Positions 10,101 to 18,150 of a DNA stretch of 64,000 bases are shown in pieces. Location of the stretch: the NCBI RefSeq assembly GCF_034087045.1, contig NZ_CP139247.1:5482001-5546000 (forward strand), in the 5' to 3' direction. The stretch comes from Chitinophaga sancti (lineage in GTDB: Bacteria; Bacteroidota; Bacteroidia; Chitinophagales; Chitinophagaceae). The translations under genes were made by a program, and so were the position numbers. Numbering within the stretch: position 1 is the stretch's first letter; every line of letters starts with the position of its first letter. A model generated the notes under the pieces. It ran no database searches. It was given only the letters and a program-made list of their open reading frames with translations, and was not told the origin of the DNA.

Positions 10101-10668
10101 GCAGGTCCAGTTTCTGAGATTCATTTACCGCTACCTGGCGGGTGATATAACCAATAAAAGAGAATACGAGTGTAGGATTATTGCCGGGTACCTTCACGAA
10201 GTAATTACCGTCCGGGCCGGAAATAGTACCGATATTACCGCTTTTAATACGCACATTCACCCCTACCAGCGGCTCTCCCCGCTCGTCAGAAATGCGCCCC
10301 CGTATCACAATGTCTTCAGGTTTGCGGGTTACGATAAATGTATTGCCGGTTTGGGTGAATACATAACCTGTATTGGCCAGTGCAGCATGCAGTATTTCCT
10401 TAGCTGTGGCGTCGAAGATCTTAATGCTGACCCGTACATTAGCATCTACATCATTAGGACTATAATTAATGAGATAACGGCTATTTTTCTGGATGTACTG
10501 AAATACATCTTTCAGTGGCTGGTTGCTCACCGTGAGGTCCAGCTTCTTTTCAATGGTTTGTGCATTGATGTTGGGCAGCCATGCTACAAAGAAGAATATT
10601 ACCCATACAGAAAGTTTGGGGTAGGAAATCCCTAACGGGCATCCCCGCTTTTTTGTACATTTGTCCAT
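7198..10668 (-). CDS. SusC/RagA TonB-dependent outer-membrane transporter with STN signalling domain
   Basis: A 1156-residue TonB-linked outer-membrane protein. After a rather long N-terminus and signal region (ending near INAQ) comes an STN (secretin/TonB N-terminal) domain at about residues 40-115, the part that contacts a FecR-type anti-sigma factor. A carboxypeptidase-regulatory-like domain (about 122-200) and the plug with the TonB-linked SusC signature (GSDNMPADYGTGLNDLNAED, VLKGPGAAALYG) follow, then the beta-barrel ending in a hydrophobic C-terminus. The STN domain and the adjacent fecR and sigma genes indicate ligand-sensing autoregulation. Substrate unknown; no carbohydrate-active enzyme gene adjoins. 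Confidence 0.93.
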   Translation of the reverse strand: MDKCTKKRGCPLGISYPKLSVWVIFFFVAWLPNINAQTIEKKLDLTVSNQPLKDVFQYIQKNSRYLINYSPNDVDANVRVSIKIFDATAKEILHAALANTGYVFTQTGNTFIVTRKPEDIVIRGRISDERGEPLVGVNVRIKSGNIGTISGPDGNYFVKVPGNNPTLVFSFIGYITRQVAVNESQKLDLQMAPDAKALNEVVVTTALGIKREEKGLGYATTVVKGEQLTNALSNNWTDALSGKVAGLNLVRSNAGPTGSNKIILRGENNLNGDNEALIVVDGVVINNGSGRRTGIDGETPYGTGSDNMPADYGTGLNDLNAEDIESVTVLKGPGAAALYGQRGANGAVIITTKAGTPRKRGLGVTFNSNESLEQVNRWPELQYEYGQGLDGAAYYSYGTSADGASTSGTSSAYGPKFDGQMFFQYDPVTQKVGTERTLWRPYTNQLQKFFQTGKTFTNSISVDGGTDKTTARFSFTNVNNDWIVPNTGYTRNTVAMSVHSKISDKLTISSKVNYTNKGSDNLPGSGYGNQSLMYWYIFWQPNASIDWLRDYWVKGQEGRAIKYPFSSYPENPFAVANEFINKTNRNGITGNVQATYNFTKELSLLVRTSIDFAYDQRAQERPYDAGAKLPKGSYRTQNIFSMEASSDFLLKYSKRINEDIEFSATAGGSTLTNNYNKDETRADSLTFPGIFTFSNAAGPLVTMPYRSKYAINSFYGMVTGSFRDYLFLDLTGRQDWTSTLATPDRTTNSGFFYPAANLSFVASEVLHMPKAINFAKVRFSASSVGSGGTTAYLTSYNYLSAGSLYNGGLSAPDLLTNPNLKPLRTITYEVGANIQFLNNRFGIDIAVYRGNTKDQHLKRVVDRASGFTQVLINAGDVRNEGIEIALNTTPVSVKNGFSWSSNVVFSANRNRIMSLADSSVVLRTGPVGGGQIVAKVGGSMGDLYGRGYQRAPDGQVIYDASTGVALLTEDVKYLGNILPKAKIGWTNDFRYKGFNLHLLFDAQYGGVSHSLTHYKMAEQGKLKETLPGRYNGIVGNGVVATTDGKYRKNDVIATDIDEYYRSHYGVDNAEGSVFRTDFIKFREARIDYTFSKGLVKRLGFQRATVGVYGRDLFIWSPWPMFDPEFGTLYGSDILQGFEIGQFPSTRTLGFNLVIGL

Positions 10669-10700
10669 TCATTTTAAAATTTAGCTTGTACTGAATTTTA

Positions 10701-10722
10701 GCGCCCTGTTACCGCAGGGTGC
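10701..10722. terminator. Hairpin between fecR and susC
   Basis: Eight-base arms (10701-10708 and 10715-10722) around a 6-base loop. The T-run (10724-10730) lies on the plus strand, opposite to the genes, so on the sense strand this is a hairpin without a U-tract. It could lower or process the susC message relative to fecR rather than end it. Confidence 0.45.
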
Positions 10723-10728
10723 ATTTTT

Positions 10729-11712
10729 TTACCTGATAACTATTTGATTGTCTGTAATTGTGTACTGGAAACTGCTCATCAATTTTAACTGTTGCATGAC
10801 GTTTTCGATCGTGTTATTCCGGAATGTGGCAGTGTATTTCCTTTTTAATAAGGTGGCATCCTTTACCTCAAAGTGAACAGCGTATTTATGCTGCAATACC
10901 TGTAAGACCTGTTGTAAACCTGCATCCTGGAAAATCAATTCTCCCCTGATCCAGGCGGTTGTATTAGCAGTATCAATTTGCTCTTTTATAAATGTCCCGT
11001 TTCTTTTATCTGCGGTCAATCCCATACCGGCGCTCAAAACGAGTCCTTTTAAGCCGATTTTACCGCTATTTACGTTTACGATGGCTGTGTGTTCATCTTT
11101 ATAATCCCTGACGGTAAAAGACGTTCCTAATACCTTTACATTGAGTTGTGGTGACCTTACATAGAATGGTCGTTTGGCGTCTCTGGCAATTTCAAAATAA
11201 GCTTCTCCTTCTTCTACATATACTATACGTGCACTATCTTCAAATTCTTCCGGGAAATACAAGATGGATCCGCCATTAATAGTGACCCGACTCCCATCAG
11301 ACAAGGTGATGGACCCATGATTACCATCTGCTATACGCATTGTACGAAAGCGGCGCGCTGCTTTTTGCTCCCAGTTTAATACTCCTTTACGTATTAAAAA
11401 ACTACTCCCCAATAATAACACGAAGATGGCGGCGTAACGGCTGACATTTTTTAACAAAACAGGTTTTACTTTTAATGAAGCCAGTTTTACAGCCGGTTGC
11501 CTGTTATACCGAAAGCGTGCCAGTGCAGCATCAATTTCTGCCTCTGGCAACTGGTGTGCTGTATTGTTTACAAATGCATCTACGGGAAATAGTTCCGACA
11601 ATTCCTGTTCAGACAAGCCTTCTAATGCCTGCTGTAATTCCTGCTTCCCTGCAGCATCCAATTTGCCTGCCTGATAGTCTGCCAGTCTGTGCCTGATGTC
11701 GGAAATATTCAT
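10729..11712 (-). CDS. FecR-family anti-sigma factor
   Basis: A 327-residue inner-membrane regulator. The N-terminal ~85 residues form the cytoplasmic sigma-binding part, followed by one transmembrane helix (YAAIFVLLLGSSFLI, about 92-106). The periplasmic FecR domain follows (GSITLSDGSRVTINGGSILYFPEEF, then VLGTSFTVRDY). The C-terminal DUF4974/STN-like piece contains VLQVLQHKYAVHFEV. In the Fec-type pathway it holds the ECF sigma factor inactive until the SusC STN domain reports ligand binding. It lies between the sigma gene and susC, which supports that arrangement. Confidence 0.92.
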   Translation of the reverse strand: MNISDIRHRLADYQAGKLDAAGKQELQQALEGLSEQELSELFPVDAFVNNTAHQLPEAEIDAALARFRYNRQPAVKLASLKVKPVLLKNVSRYAAIFVLLLGSSFLIRKGVLNWEQKAARRFRTMRIADGNHGSITLSDGSRVTINGGSILYFPEEFEDSARIVYVEEGEAYFEIARDAKRPFYVRSPQLNVKVLGTSFTVRDYKDEHTAIVNVNSGKIGLKGLVLSAGMGLTADKRNGTFIKEQIDTANTTAWIRGELIFQDAGLQQVLQVLQHKYAVHFEVKDATLLKRKYTATFRNNTIENVMQQLKLMSSFQYTITDNQIVIR

Positions 11713-11836
11713 TTAAGAGACGTCGTTTTATATAAGAACGGCGAATTAAAATGGGCACCGACAGGAAAGTAGGTTAAGGAATTGTTACCTGATAAAAATT
11801 CATGACGTTGGGTGCTCCCAATAGGAATGAAACCCC

Positions 11837-12376
11837 TTACCAGATAAAAAAGATAGTAGCCAGACGTGAACGAAGCGAGCGGAGTACTCTGCCTATATAC
11901 CGTTCCACCGTTTTTTCAGACACCCCTTCCTGAAGGGCGATCTCCTTGTAAGTCAATCCGTACTCGCGATTAAGCAGGTAATAACGGCGCACCGTTTCTT
12001 CGTGATTATTAATAGTATGATTAACGATTTGCTGTTGTTCTTTAGCTTCTATAACAGTCATAGCCGGAGAAAAATGTCCGGATTCAGGGAAACTTACCTT
12101 ATACGCATCCTGCTGTTTACGTTCCCGCAGCGCAACTTTCAGGTGGTCAAGAAAACAATTACGGGCAATGACAAGGATGTAACGGGCTATTTCAGTTTCT
12201 TCTCCAGGAAGCAGGTGGAATTTTTGCCAGGCTTTCAGGTAGGCTTCCTGCGCCAGGTCTTCGGCTAGTTCATTATTATTACTTATTTTTATAAGATATG
12301 CAACAGTGCCCGACCAGGTCTCTTTAAAGATCCTGTCGAAAATTGCAGCAGTATTTTCAGAATTGGAACGCATCAT
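11837..12376 (-). CDS. ECF RNA polymerase sigma factor
   Basis: A 179-residue extracytoplasmic-function sigma-70 factor of the Bacteroidota FecI-like group. Region 2 is seen as NNNELAEDLAQEAYLKAWQKFH (core RNA polymerase and -10 binding). Region 4 is seen as YLLNREYGLTYKEIALQEGVSEKTVERYIGRVLRSLR, a helix-turn-helix for the -35 element. It is the first gene of the sigma-fecR-susC-susD operon and is expected to direct its transcription when FecR is relieved. Two adjacent ATGs (12376 and 12373) could serve as start. Just downstream, 11785-11799 resembles its last codons (13 of 15 bases), a faint echo. Confidence 0.92.
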   Translation of the reverse strand: MMRSNSENTAAIFDRIFKETWSGTVAYLIKISNNNELAEDLAQEAYLKAWQKFHLLPGEETEIARYILVIARNCFLDHLKVALRERKQQDAYKVSFPESGHFSPAMTVIEAKEQQQIVNHTINNHEETVRRYYLLNREYGLTYKEIALQEGVSEKTVERYIGRVLRSLRSRLATIFFIW

Positions 12377-12481
12377 ATAAATTGACGCACAAAATTAGGA
12401 AGTCAGTTTAAAGTGAGTGTTAAGTTATTATAAACAAAATCGGTGTGACTTTTGTATTGATTTGCATAAATTTTTAATAAC

Positions 12482-13228
12482 ATGGCAGAGACAGGACATA
12501 TTTTAGCGATTGATGTAGGTGGATCGCATATCAAATGTACGATCCTCAATGATAAAGGGGAATGGCAAATGGAGTATAAGCGGGTAAAGACGCCGGAGGC
12601 GCCAACCCCCGGGAATGTATTAAGTACCATTCAGGATTTGGTGCAAGGCATGCCGGAATATGATAAGGTCTCTGTTGGATTTCCAGGGTATGTAAGGAAT
12701 GGTATCGTGTATACGGCGCCGAACCTGGGGAATCCGAACTGGAAGGATATTGATCTGGGACAGCGCATTGCAGATATGCTGAATAAACCGGTGAGATTGG
12801 TGAATGATGCGGATCAGCTGGGACTGGGTGTTGTGAGTGGCAAAGGGTATGAGCTGGCAGTGACGCTGGGAACAGGGTTTGGAACAGCACTTTTGATTGA
12901 TGGGTACCTGCTGCCGCACCTGGAACTGGCACATCACCCCTTTACGAAGGAGCATGATTATGATGAATATATAGGCAATAAGGCGTTGGAAAAAGAAGGG
13001 TTGGAAAAGTGGAATAAGCGGATGGAACGCGTGATGGAGGTGCTGAAAGTGGTGTTTAATTATGATCGGTTGTATTTGGGAGGGGGGAATGCGGATAAGA
13101 TTAGTTTTAAACTGGATAAGAATGTGATATTGTTTACGAATAAAGATGGGATTAAAGGAGGGGCGAAATTGTGGGAGATGGAGGATAAGTATCATATCAG
13201 TACTAATTTTCCCAAAAATAAACAGTAA
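12482..13228 (+). CDS. ROK-family sugar kinase, polyphosphate-glucokinase-like
   Basis: A 248-residue cytoplasmic kinase of the ROK/hexokinase superfamily. The N-terminal phosphate-1 motif reads ILAIDVGGSHIKCTIL. The catalytic Asp lies in LVNDADQLGLG, and the phosphate-2 motif is LGTGFGTALLIDG. The length and the DVGGSHIK form resemble polyphosphate/ATP glucokinases (PpgK), so glucose or a related sugar is the likely substrate, but the phosphoryl donor cannot be told. It is transcribed alone, divergent from the sigma gene, and ends inside a very strong hairpin. Confidence 0.85.
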   Translation: MAETGHILAIDVGGSHIKCTILNDKGEWQMEYKRVKTPEAPTPGNVLSTIQDLVQGMPEYDKVSVGFPGYVRNGIVYTAPNLGNPNWKDIDLGQRIADMLNKPVRLVNDADQLGLGVVSGKGYELAVTLGTGFGTALLIDGYLLPHLELAHHPFTKEHDYDEYIGNKALEKEGLEKWNKRMERVMEVLKVVFNYDRLYLGGGNADKISFKLDKNVILFTNKDGIKGGAKLWEMEDKYHISTNFPKNKQ

Positions 13229-13269
13229 AAGTTGAGGGAGATTGCTTCGCAATCTCCCTCAACTTTTAC
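13225..13269. terminator. Perfect 21-bp hairpin at the end of the ROK kinase gene
   Basis: The arms 13225-13245 and 13249-13269 are exact reverse complements with a 3-base loop (TTC). The kinase stop codon lies in the left arm. A-rich and T-rich ends on both sides make it a likely two-way terminator between convergent genes. Confidence 0.85.
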
Positions 13270-13272
13270 TGG

Positions 13273-13310
13273 GCTGTATTACGGCCGGCTTTCGACGGCT
13301 GAAATACAGC
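13273..13310. other. Second inverted repeat in the convergent gap
   Basis: GCTGTATT at 13273-13280 pairs with AATACAGC at 13303-13310, and inner bases extend the stem with a few mismatches. It has no T-run. It directly follows the 13225 hairpin; 13311-13374 shows nothing else apart from a GC-rich stretch with CGCTAGCG. Confidence 0.5.
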
Positions 13311-13374
13311 ATTCAGACAACCCCAAATACGCCTTTAGGCAATACCAGCTTCGCTAGCGCGTTTGGCGGTCCTT

Positions 13375-13716
13375 CTATTCTTCCGTAGCAGCAAAACCAT
13401 TCTGCCCCGTAGTCGCAAACGAAATCTTCCCACCCAACCCGCACATACAATACGATTTATCTGTCAATTCCTTATCTGATCCAATTGCATCCAATACCGT
13501 CGTATCCATCCATGCCGTAGGCTTCGGCATACAAGGCTTCTGCGTTACACTACACACCCCAAACGGCGGTATATTCGTATTCGCTCCTTTATCCTTCTCC
13601 GTCGCCACCAGCTTATCTTCTATATACACATACGACTGACTGGTGACCTTGAGCACAGCTGGCGCCGCACCTTTATCACACTTCATCCGGGCGGTATCTG
13701 TAATAATTGTAAGCAT
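13375..13716 (-). CDS. DUF4280 PAAR-like spike-tip protein
   Basis: A 113-residue protein of the DUF4280 type, which is related to PAAR proteins that cap the spike of contractile injection machines. Family marks seen are the early TARMKCDKGAAPAVLKV, the NIPPFGVCSVTQKPC core and the late KSYCMCGLGGKISF. The conserved cysteines could bind metal. It lies 1 nt after the stop codon of the MORN-repeat gene and two genes after the VgrG gene. This order suggests that it tips the VgrG-protease spike. No other component of a secretion machine is in the window. Confidence 0.8.
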   Translation of the reverse strand: MLTIITDTARMKCDKGAAPAVLKVTSQSYVYIEDKLVATEKDKGANTNIPPFGVCSVTQKPCMPKPTAWMDTTVLDAIGSDKELTDKSYCMCGLGGKISFATTGQNGFAATEE

Positions 13717-13717
13717 A

Positions 13718-14311
13718 TCAGTTATCGTGATGAGTAGATGTTTTAATTGTAATCACCTTGCCAGTCACCGCATCCAGGTTCACATGCTTCAGCTGAATAT
13801 CCGCACCACCTATATGCCCGTCTTCATGCGTCACTATCCAGCGATCACCAATCGTATCTGATTTTCTATTGATGCTCGTCCAGCGATCTGCCAGTGACAG
13901 GTTATTGCGCTTCAGGAATTCCAGGACCTTATCGAGGGTAAAAGTATATGGTGCATCGTAGTTCACAGACTTTTGTTCCACTCCCTGCTCATTGAAGAAA
14001 CGCCAGGTACCCAGGCGGAACACACTCTTATTAAACAAGTCACCTTCTTCTTTGAGCGTACCATTTTTATAATATTCACGATAGTGATCAATATACGTAT
14101 CGGGTTTACTGGTCGTTTCGGCATATCCACCATCAAAGTCGGTCTGTCTTACCTTCACACCATCGTGCTCAAAGGTATACTCTCCTGCCTGTTTGTTTTT
14201 ATTATAGGTCTCTATATCGAATCGGTTGTTCATATTTGTTTGTTTGGTTTGTGCACAGGCCGCAAATGAGTGCATGATGATCAGTACGGCCAGCCAGAAC
14301 TTTTTATACAT
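13718..14311 (-). CDS. Exported MORN-like repeat protein, candidate immunity protein for the VgrG effector
   Basis: A 197-residue protein from the ATG at 14311, where a signal peptide begins (MYKKFWLAVLIIMHSFAACAQ). A longer in-frame start at 14338 would overlap the VgrG gene and give a poorer signal. The Cys before AQ could be a lipobox, so lipoprotein or cleaved secreted form are both possible. Residues about 70-120 contain MORN/YwqK-like repeats (YREYYKNGTLKEEGD, GTWRFFNEQG). The C-terminus has VNLDAVTGKVITI. YwqK-type proteins are often annotated as antitoxins. Being between a toxin-tailed VgrG and its tip protein, it is a natural candidate for a periplasmic immunity protein, which is inference only. 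Confidence 0.65.
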   Translation of the reverse strand: MYKKFWLAVLIIMHSFAACAQTKQTNMNNRFDIETYNKNKQAGEYTFEHDGVKVRQTDFDGGYAETTSKPDTYIDHYREYYKNGTLKEEGDLFNKSVFRLGTWRFFNEQGVEQKSVNYDAPYTFTLDKVLEFLKRNNLSLADRWTSINRKSDTIGDRWIVTHEDGHIGGADIQLKHVNLDAVTGKVITIKTSTHHDN

Positions 14312-14321
14312 ATTGATTGAT

Positions 14322-17300
14322 TTATTCTTTTCCAACATTCGCTCTCACCTTCTCCCACTGCCACTTCCAGGTACTGATGCGCGCCTTGCCATATTGGTGC
14401 GAATAGTCCATGATATTCTCCGTTTCACCAATCTTGAACACATGGCTGCCACTATTGTCAAACGTGTGATACAGCCCCATCGCATGTAGCAATTCGTGGG
14501 TGGTGGTAGCGGTATTATGGGTATTGAAGAGCACTACACTCTTGGCCACTATATCTTTAGCGCCGCCATTCAGGCCCTGGTAATTGCTGCCTGCCATATA
14601 CCCGCCTTCTTCATCAAAGAAGAATACTTTGTAATAATCTTTGTAAGTAGCATGCTTTGCATTGAAAGCCGTTTCCAGTGAATCGTGGATCTGCTTACCT
14701 CCCGGGTAAGCATTCACAGCAGTGGAACCGGAAGCCGTAGTCAATGCATTCGTTTTGATAGCTGCATCTGCCGTCATATCCAGTTCTTCTTCTACCAGGT
14801 TCAATAAAATTAGACCCTGGTTCATGTATTTTTCCAGGAAAGCCTTTTCTCCGGTGGTCTTACCAGTATTAACACTTGTACCAAATCTGGTCTTCACTTT
14901 CACAAAGACCACATTTGCTTTATAACGTACTTTGTTTTTGACTACAATCAATTTTCCGGCCAGCTTAGGCGTATCCAATGTACCATCTGCTTTCTTTGTA
15001 TAAGCCATCACTTTTATTTCCTGGTCAGTATCTGATTCTTTCAAACATTCGACTGTCAGTTCCAGTTTATGACTACCCTTACTTTTCGGTGTGATTTCCT
15101 TTTTATCGCATTTGATAAACTCATCCTTGAATTCCAGCGCTATTTTTTCCGGCTCTTCATCTACTTCCACCAGTACCTGCACAGTAGCTTTCGTATTGTT
15201 ATAACTCTTACCACCAGGGAATAAGCATAACCATGACTGGTAATATTCCGCCGTTGTTTTACCATCCGCTTCCTTCTTCCATGGAATGAGGGCCGGACTG
15301 TAACGGGTGGTTTTCAGTGTATTGAATTTGGCATCGCTTTGTGTAAACACAGCGCCCGACTGGGTAGCATAGACACTGCCATAGCTACCTACAATCTTTT
15401 TATATTCTACATCACCTACAATGCTGGTATCTTTGATACGCAACCAGTCAAAACCATACTCACCTGTCCACCCGCTTTTTGGGCGGAAACTTACGATCAC
15501 TTTAGCCGGAATTTCCGGTTTTGCTGTTTCGTAAGTATCTGCTTTATTATAGTGTTTATTGCCCTGCTCACCTTTCATGTGCAGCTCACCTTTACTATTT
15601 GCCAGTATCTTCTCATCGCTGTGCAGCATGATCTGACTCTGGCCTGCGGCATAGAGCTGCCGGGCTTCTATCTTAATTTCATCTTTTGAATTGAACAGCG
15701 CTTTGCCTGCCTGCATGTGCAGGAAGTCTGCAATCATCTGCGTCATGAGTGGCGTATTCACGGCCATTGCTTTCATCACATTCATGAGCAGCTGTCCGCC
15801 TACGTTCATCTCCATTTGCTCCCCCACGTTGATGTTCATGTTGCGGGCATTCAGCGTCATATTCTCTGGCGCAGTGATTTCGATGCTGGATGTGCTGGTG
15901 TTGAGATAAATGACATTACTGTTCTTGTCAGTAATAGTAATGCTTTCACTCCCCTCCGTATCGTCCAGCCGAATGACATGGCCACTGCGGGTTTTGATCA
16001 CCTTCAGGTTATTTTGCGCATCACCAAAACCAGTCTTTGCCGTACCATTGTAGGTGGTACCAGTTACAAAGGGGGCTTCAGGATTACCACCTTCAAAGTC
16101 TACCCATACCTCCTCCCCTTTTTCAGGCATGAAGTAAATACCTTTGTCCGAACCGCTATGTGCATTCAGCACACGTATCCAGGGGGTAGTACCGCTATCC
16201 TGCCAGCGAAAACGTACCTGTACACGGCCCAGGCCTTTGGGGTCATGGTTCTCAATGACGGTGGCGCTTTGTGGCTCGCAATATGGAATGGCATGCACGT
16301 CAATGTACGGCATAGCCGTATCCGCAGGAATGGCCTCAAATGTATTTACATACAAACCATTATCCGTACAGGAATGTTGCAAGGAAGTAATGAGGAATTG
16401 ACCATGATCTTCGGTAGAGAGAAAGTTTTCTCTTACAGTAATCAAATCCCCGATCCTTAAAGACGTTTCATTGGAGCGGCCTTTTATCACCACCATGCTG
16501 GCGGCTTTGCCTTTATACTGCAGGGTAGTCAGATCGTCTACCTGCGACTGGGCACTGCTGCTAAAGCCATAGTTCATTTTGTACAGCGAGGGTTTGCTAT
16601 ATAGTTGTTTGCTCACCTCCTGCATATGGGTGCTGTATTGGTTCGTACCACTGGCTGCCTGTGATTGCGTGTCATTGCTCACCACAGATGCCTGGCGGTA
16701 GTCATAGCCATTCAGTTTTAAGTTGTTTGGCTTTACATCCAGTGCCAGGTCAAAATCCAGTAAATTCACCTGGTGGATCAATTCAGTTTGCCGGTTTTTG
16801 TACTGCCCGAAAATGAGTTGTTGACCGTCGTAAAAGAACCATTCACCATAGCGTGCCGCGAGGCGGGACACAAAGGTGTAAGCGGTTTCCTTGTACTGAA
16901 CGATGTACTTGAGCGACGCTGTGTTATTGGGTTTGACCGACAGCGGCGGCATGAGTGGCCCACCTGATTTCAGCACAGTATCAATGATGTCGCTGAGCGG
17001 ACGGCGCTCAAATGTAGCGATGTGGGGATCGTTTTCCAGCAGGATGTCGGGACTGAAACCTCTGATCACACAGAAACCGTTAGTACCATCGTTTTCCTTG
17101 CCGGCATTGATACCGGTAACGATGCCATCAAAAATCAATGGCTGAGCAGTGCTCAATGGATCCGCGGGTTTGATGGTGATTTTAATTTCTTTGCCAAGAA
17201 AGTTCTTGCTGGCGTTGAACAGACCTTTTCCTAACTTGTTCAACCAATCGTAACTAATGAGAATTTCAAATGAATGATGTCCTCTGATTTGCTGGTACAG

Positions 17301-17369
17301 ATTGAGTGAATGAAATGAGGAAAACAGGTTCCCATCAATGGAGAATGAAGTTTGGGTATGTAAAGACAT
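14322..17369 (-). CDS. VgrG spike protein with C-terminal metzincin-type metalloprotease (specialised effector)
   Basis: A 1015-residue fusion. Residues 1-370 are the gp27-like VgrG base (FEILISYDWLNKLGKGLF, IVQYKETAYTFVSRLAARYGEWFFY). An OB-fold gp5 domain follows (ATVIENHDPKGLGRVQVRFRW to about 460). A beta-helix-like spike runs to about 620 (SIEITAPENMTLNARNMNINVGE). An adaptor region (VSFRPKSGWTGEYGFDW) resembles linkers seen in Bacteroidota contractile-system effectors. The last ~170 residues carry HELLHAMGLYH (958-968), the zinc site HExxHxxGxxH of metzincins, and NIMDY (985-989), a Met-turn. The protein should be injected into a target cell and cleave proteins there. It heads an operon with the candidate immunity and PAAR-like genes, overlapping neither after start choice. 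Confidence 0.87.
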   Translation of the reverse strand: MSLHTQTSFSIDGNLFSSFHSLNLYQQIRGHHSFEILISYDWLNKLGKGLFNASKNFLGKEIKITIKPADPLSTAQPLIFDGIVTGINAGKENDGTNGFCVIRGFSPDILLENDPHIATFERRPLSDIIDTVLKSGGPLMPPLSVKPNNTASLKYIVQYKETAYTFVSRLAARYGEWFFYDGQQLIFGQYKNRQTELIHQVNLLDFDLALDVKPNNLKLNGYDYRQASVVSNDTQSQAASGTNQYSTHMQEVSKQLYSKPSLYKMNYGFSSSAQSQVDDLTTLQYKGKAASMVVIKGRSNETSLRIGDLITVRENFLSTEDHGQFLITSLQHSCTDNGLYVNTFEAIPADTAMPYIDVHAIPYCEPQSATVIENHDPKGLGRVQVRFRWQDSGTTPWIRVLNAHSGSDKGIYFMPEKGEEVWVDFEGGNPEAPFVTGTTYNGTAKTGFGDAQNNLKVIKTRSGHVIRLDDTEGSESITITDKNSNVIYLNTSTSSIEITAPENMTLNARNMNINVGEQMEMNVGGQLLMNVMKAMAVNTPLMTQMIADFLHMQAGKALFNSKDEIKIEARQLYAAGQSQIMLHSDEKILANSKGELHMKGEQGNKHYNKADTYETAKPEIPAKVIVSFRPKSGWTGEYGFDWLRIKDTSIVGDVEYKKIVGSYGSVYATQSGAVFTQSDAKFNTLKTTRYSPALIPWKKEADGKTTAEYYQSWLCLFPGGKSYNNTKATVQVLVEVDEEPEKIALEFKDEFIKCDKKEITPKSKGSHKLELTVECLKESDTDQEIKVMAYTKKADGTLDTPKLAGKLIVVKNKVRYKANVVFVKVKTRFGTSVNTGKTTGEKAFLEKYMNQGLILLNLVEEELDMTADAAIKTNALTTASGSTAVNAYPGGKQIHDSLETAFNAKHATYKDYYKVFFFDEEGGYMAGSNYQGLNGGAKDIVAKSVVLFNTHNTATTTHELLHAMGLYHTFDNSGSHVFKIGETENIMDYSHQYGKARISTWKWQWEKVRANVGKE

Positions 17370-17523
17370 GGTTAAGGGTTAAAAAATCAAGGTGAATATA
17401 CGAAAAAATATTAATTGCGAATAGATGGGCCCTACCTGCGGTCAGCAAATTTTATCCAAAAAATATTGTTAAAAAACAGCAGAGGTCTCATCATCCATCA
17501 ATAATTTTTATATATTGATAGCT

Positions 17524-18150
17524 ATGCTTCAGCTCACAAATGTTCGCAAAGCCTATCAGGGAAAAGTAATCCTCAATATACCTTCCCTCCTGCTGGATCC
17601 CGGCATCTATTGGATACAGGGCGCCAATGGGTCAGGCAAATCCACGTTATTAAAAATCATTGCCGGCATGGTGCCTTTTGAAGGAGATATCACCCTCAAA
17701 GGCAGCAGTCTCAGGCATGCACCCCTCCTTTACAGGCAACATATAGGCTGGGCTGCAGCCGAACCGCTCTTTCCTCCTTTTATGACAGGCATGGACCTCG
17801 TGATCCTGTACCAGCGGATCAGGAAAGTACCACAATCCGAAATCGATCGCCTCATAGAACGTTTTAATGTCGGTAACTTCATCCAGGGACAAGCCTCCGC
17901 ATATTCCGCAGGGATGACCAAACGATTGTCACTGCTACTGGCCTTCATCGGCAATCCTGCTCTTATCATACTGGATGAACCATTGACAACACTGGATACA
18001 AATTCATTTACACTCATCTCTGATCTCATACTGGAATTCAACCAGAAAGCCGGCACTTCATTTTTAATGAGCTCACACCAGGACCTGGATACCAGTTTAT
18101 TAAATGCACAGCGGGCACTCACAGTTATCAACCAAAGCATCGTACAATAA
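17524..18150 (+). CDS. ABC transporter ATP-binding protein
   Basis: A 208-residue ATPase: Walker A is GANGSGKST, the signature is YSAGMTKRLS and Walker B is ALIILDEP followed by the D-loop and the switch His in SSHQD. The length and single domain are typical of the nucleotide-binding half of a two-gene exporter. ATG at 17524 is preferred to a TTG at 17515. The stop codon directly abuts the ATG of the following membrane protein, so the two are co-translated and probably form one transporter. Substrate unknown. Confidence 0.88.
   Translation: MLQLTNVRKAYQGKVILNIPSLLLDPGIYWIQGANGSGKSTLLKIIAGMVPFEGDITLKGSSLRHAPLLYRQHIGWAAAEPLFPPFMTGMDLVILYQRIRKVPQSEIDRLIERFNVGNFIQGQASAYSAGMTKRLSLLLAFIGNPALIILDEPLTTLDTNSFTLISDLILEFNQKAGTSFLMSSHQDLDTSLLNAQRALTVINQSIVQ

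Noticed and set aside
13375..17369. A complete type VI secretion system
   Set aside because: Only spike, tip and a candidate immunity gene are present; no sheath, tube, ATPase or membrane complex genes in the window.
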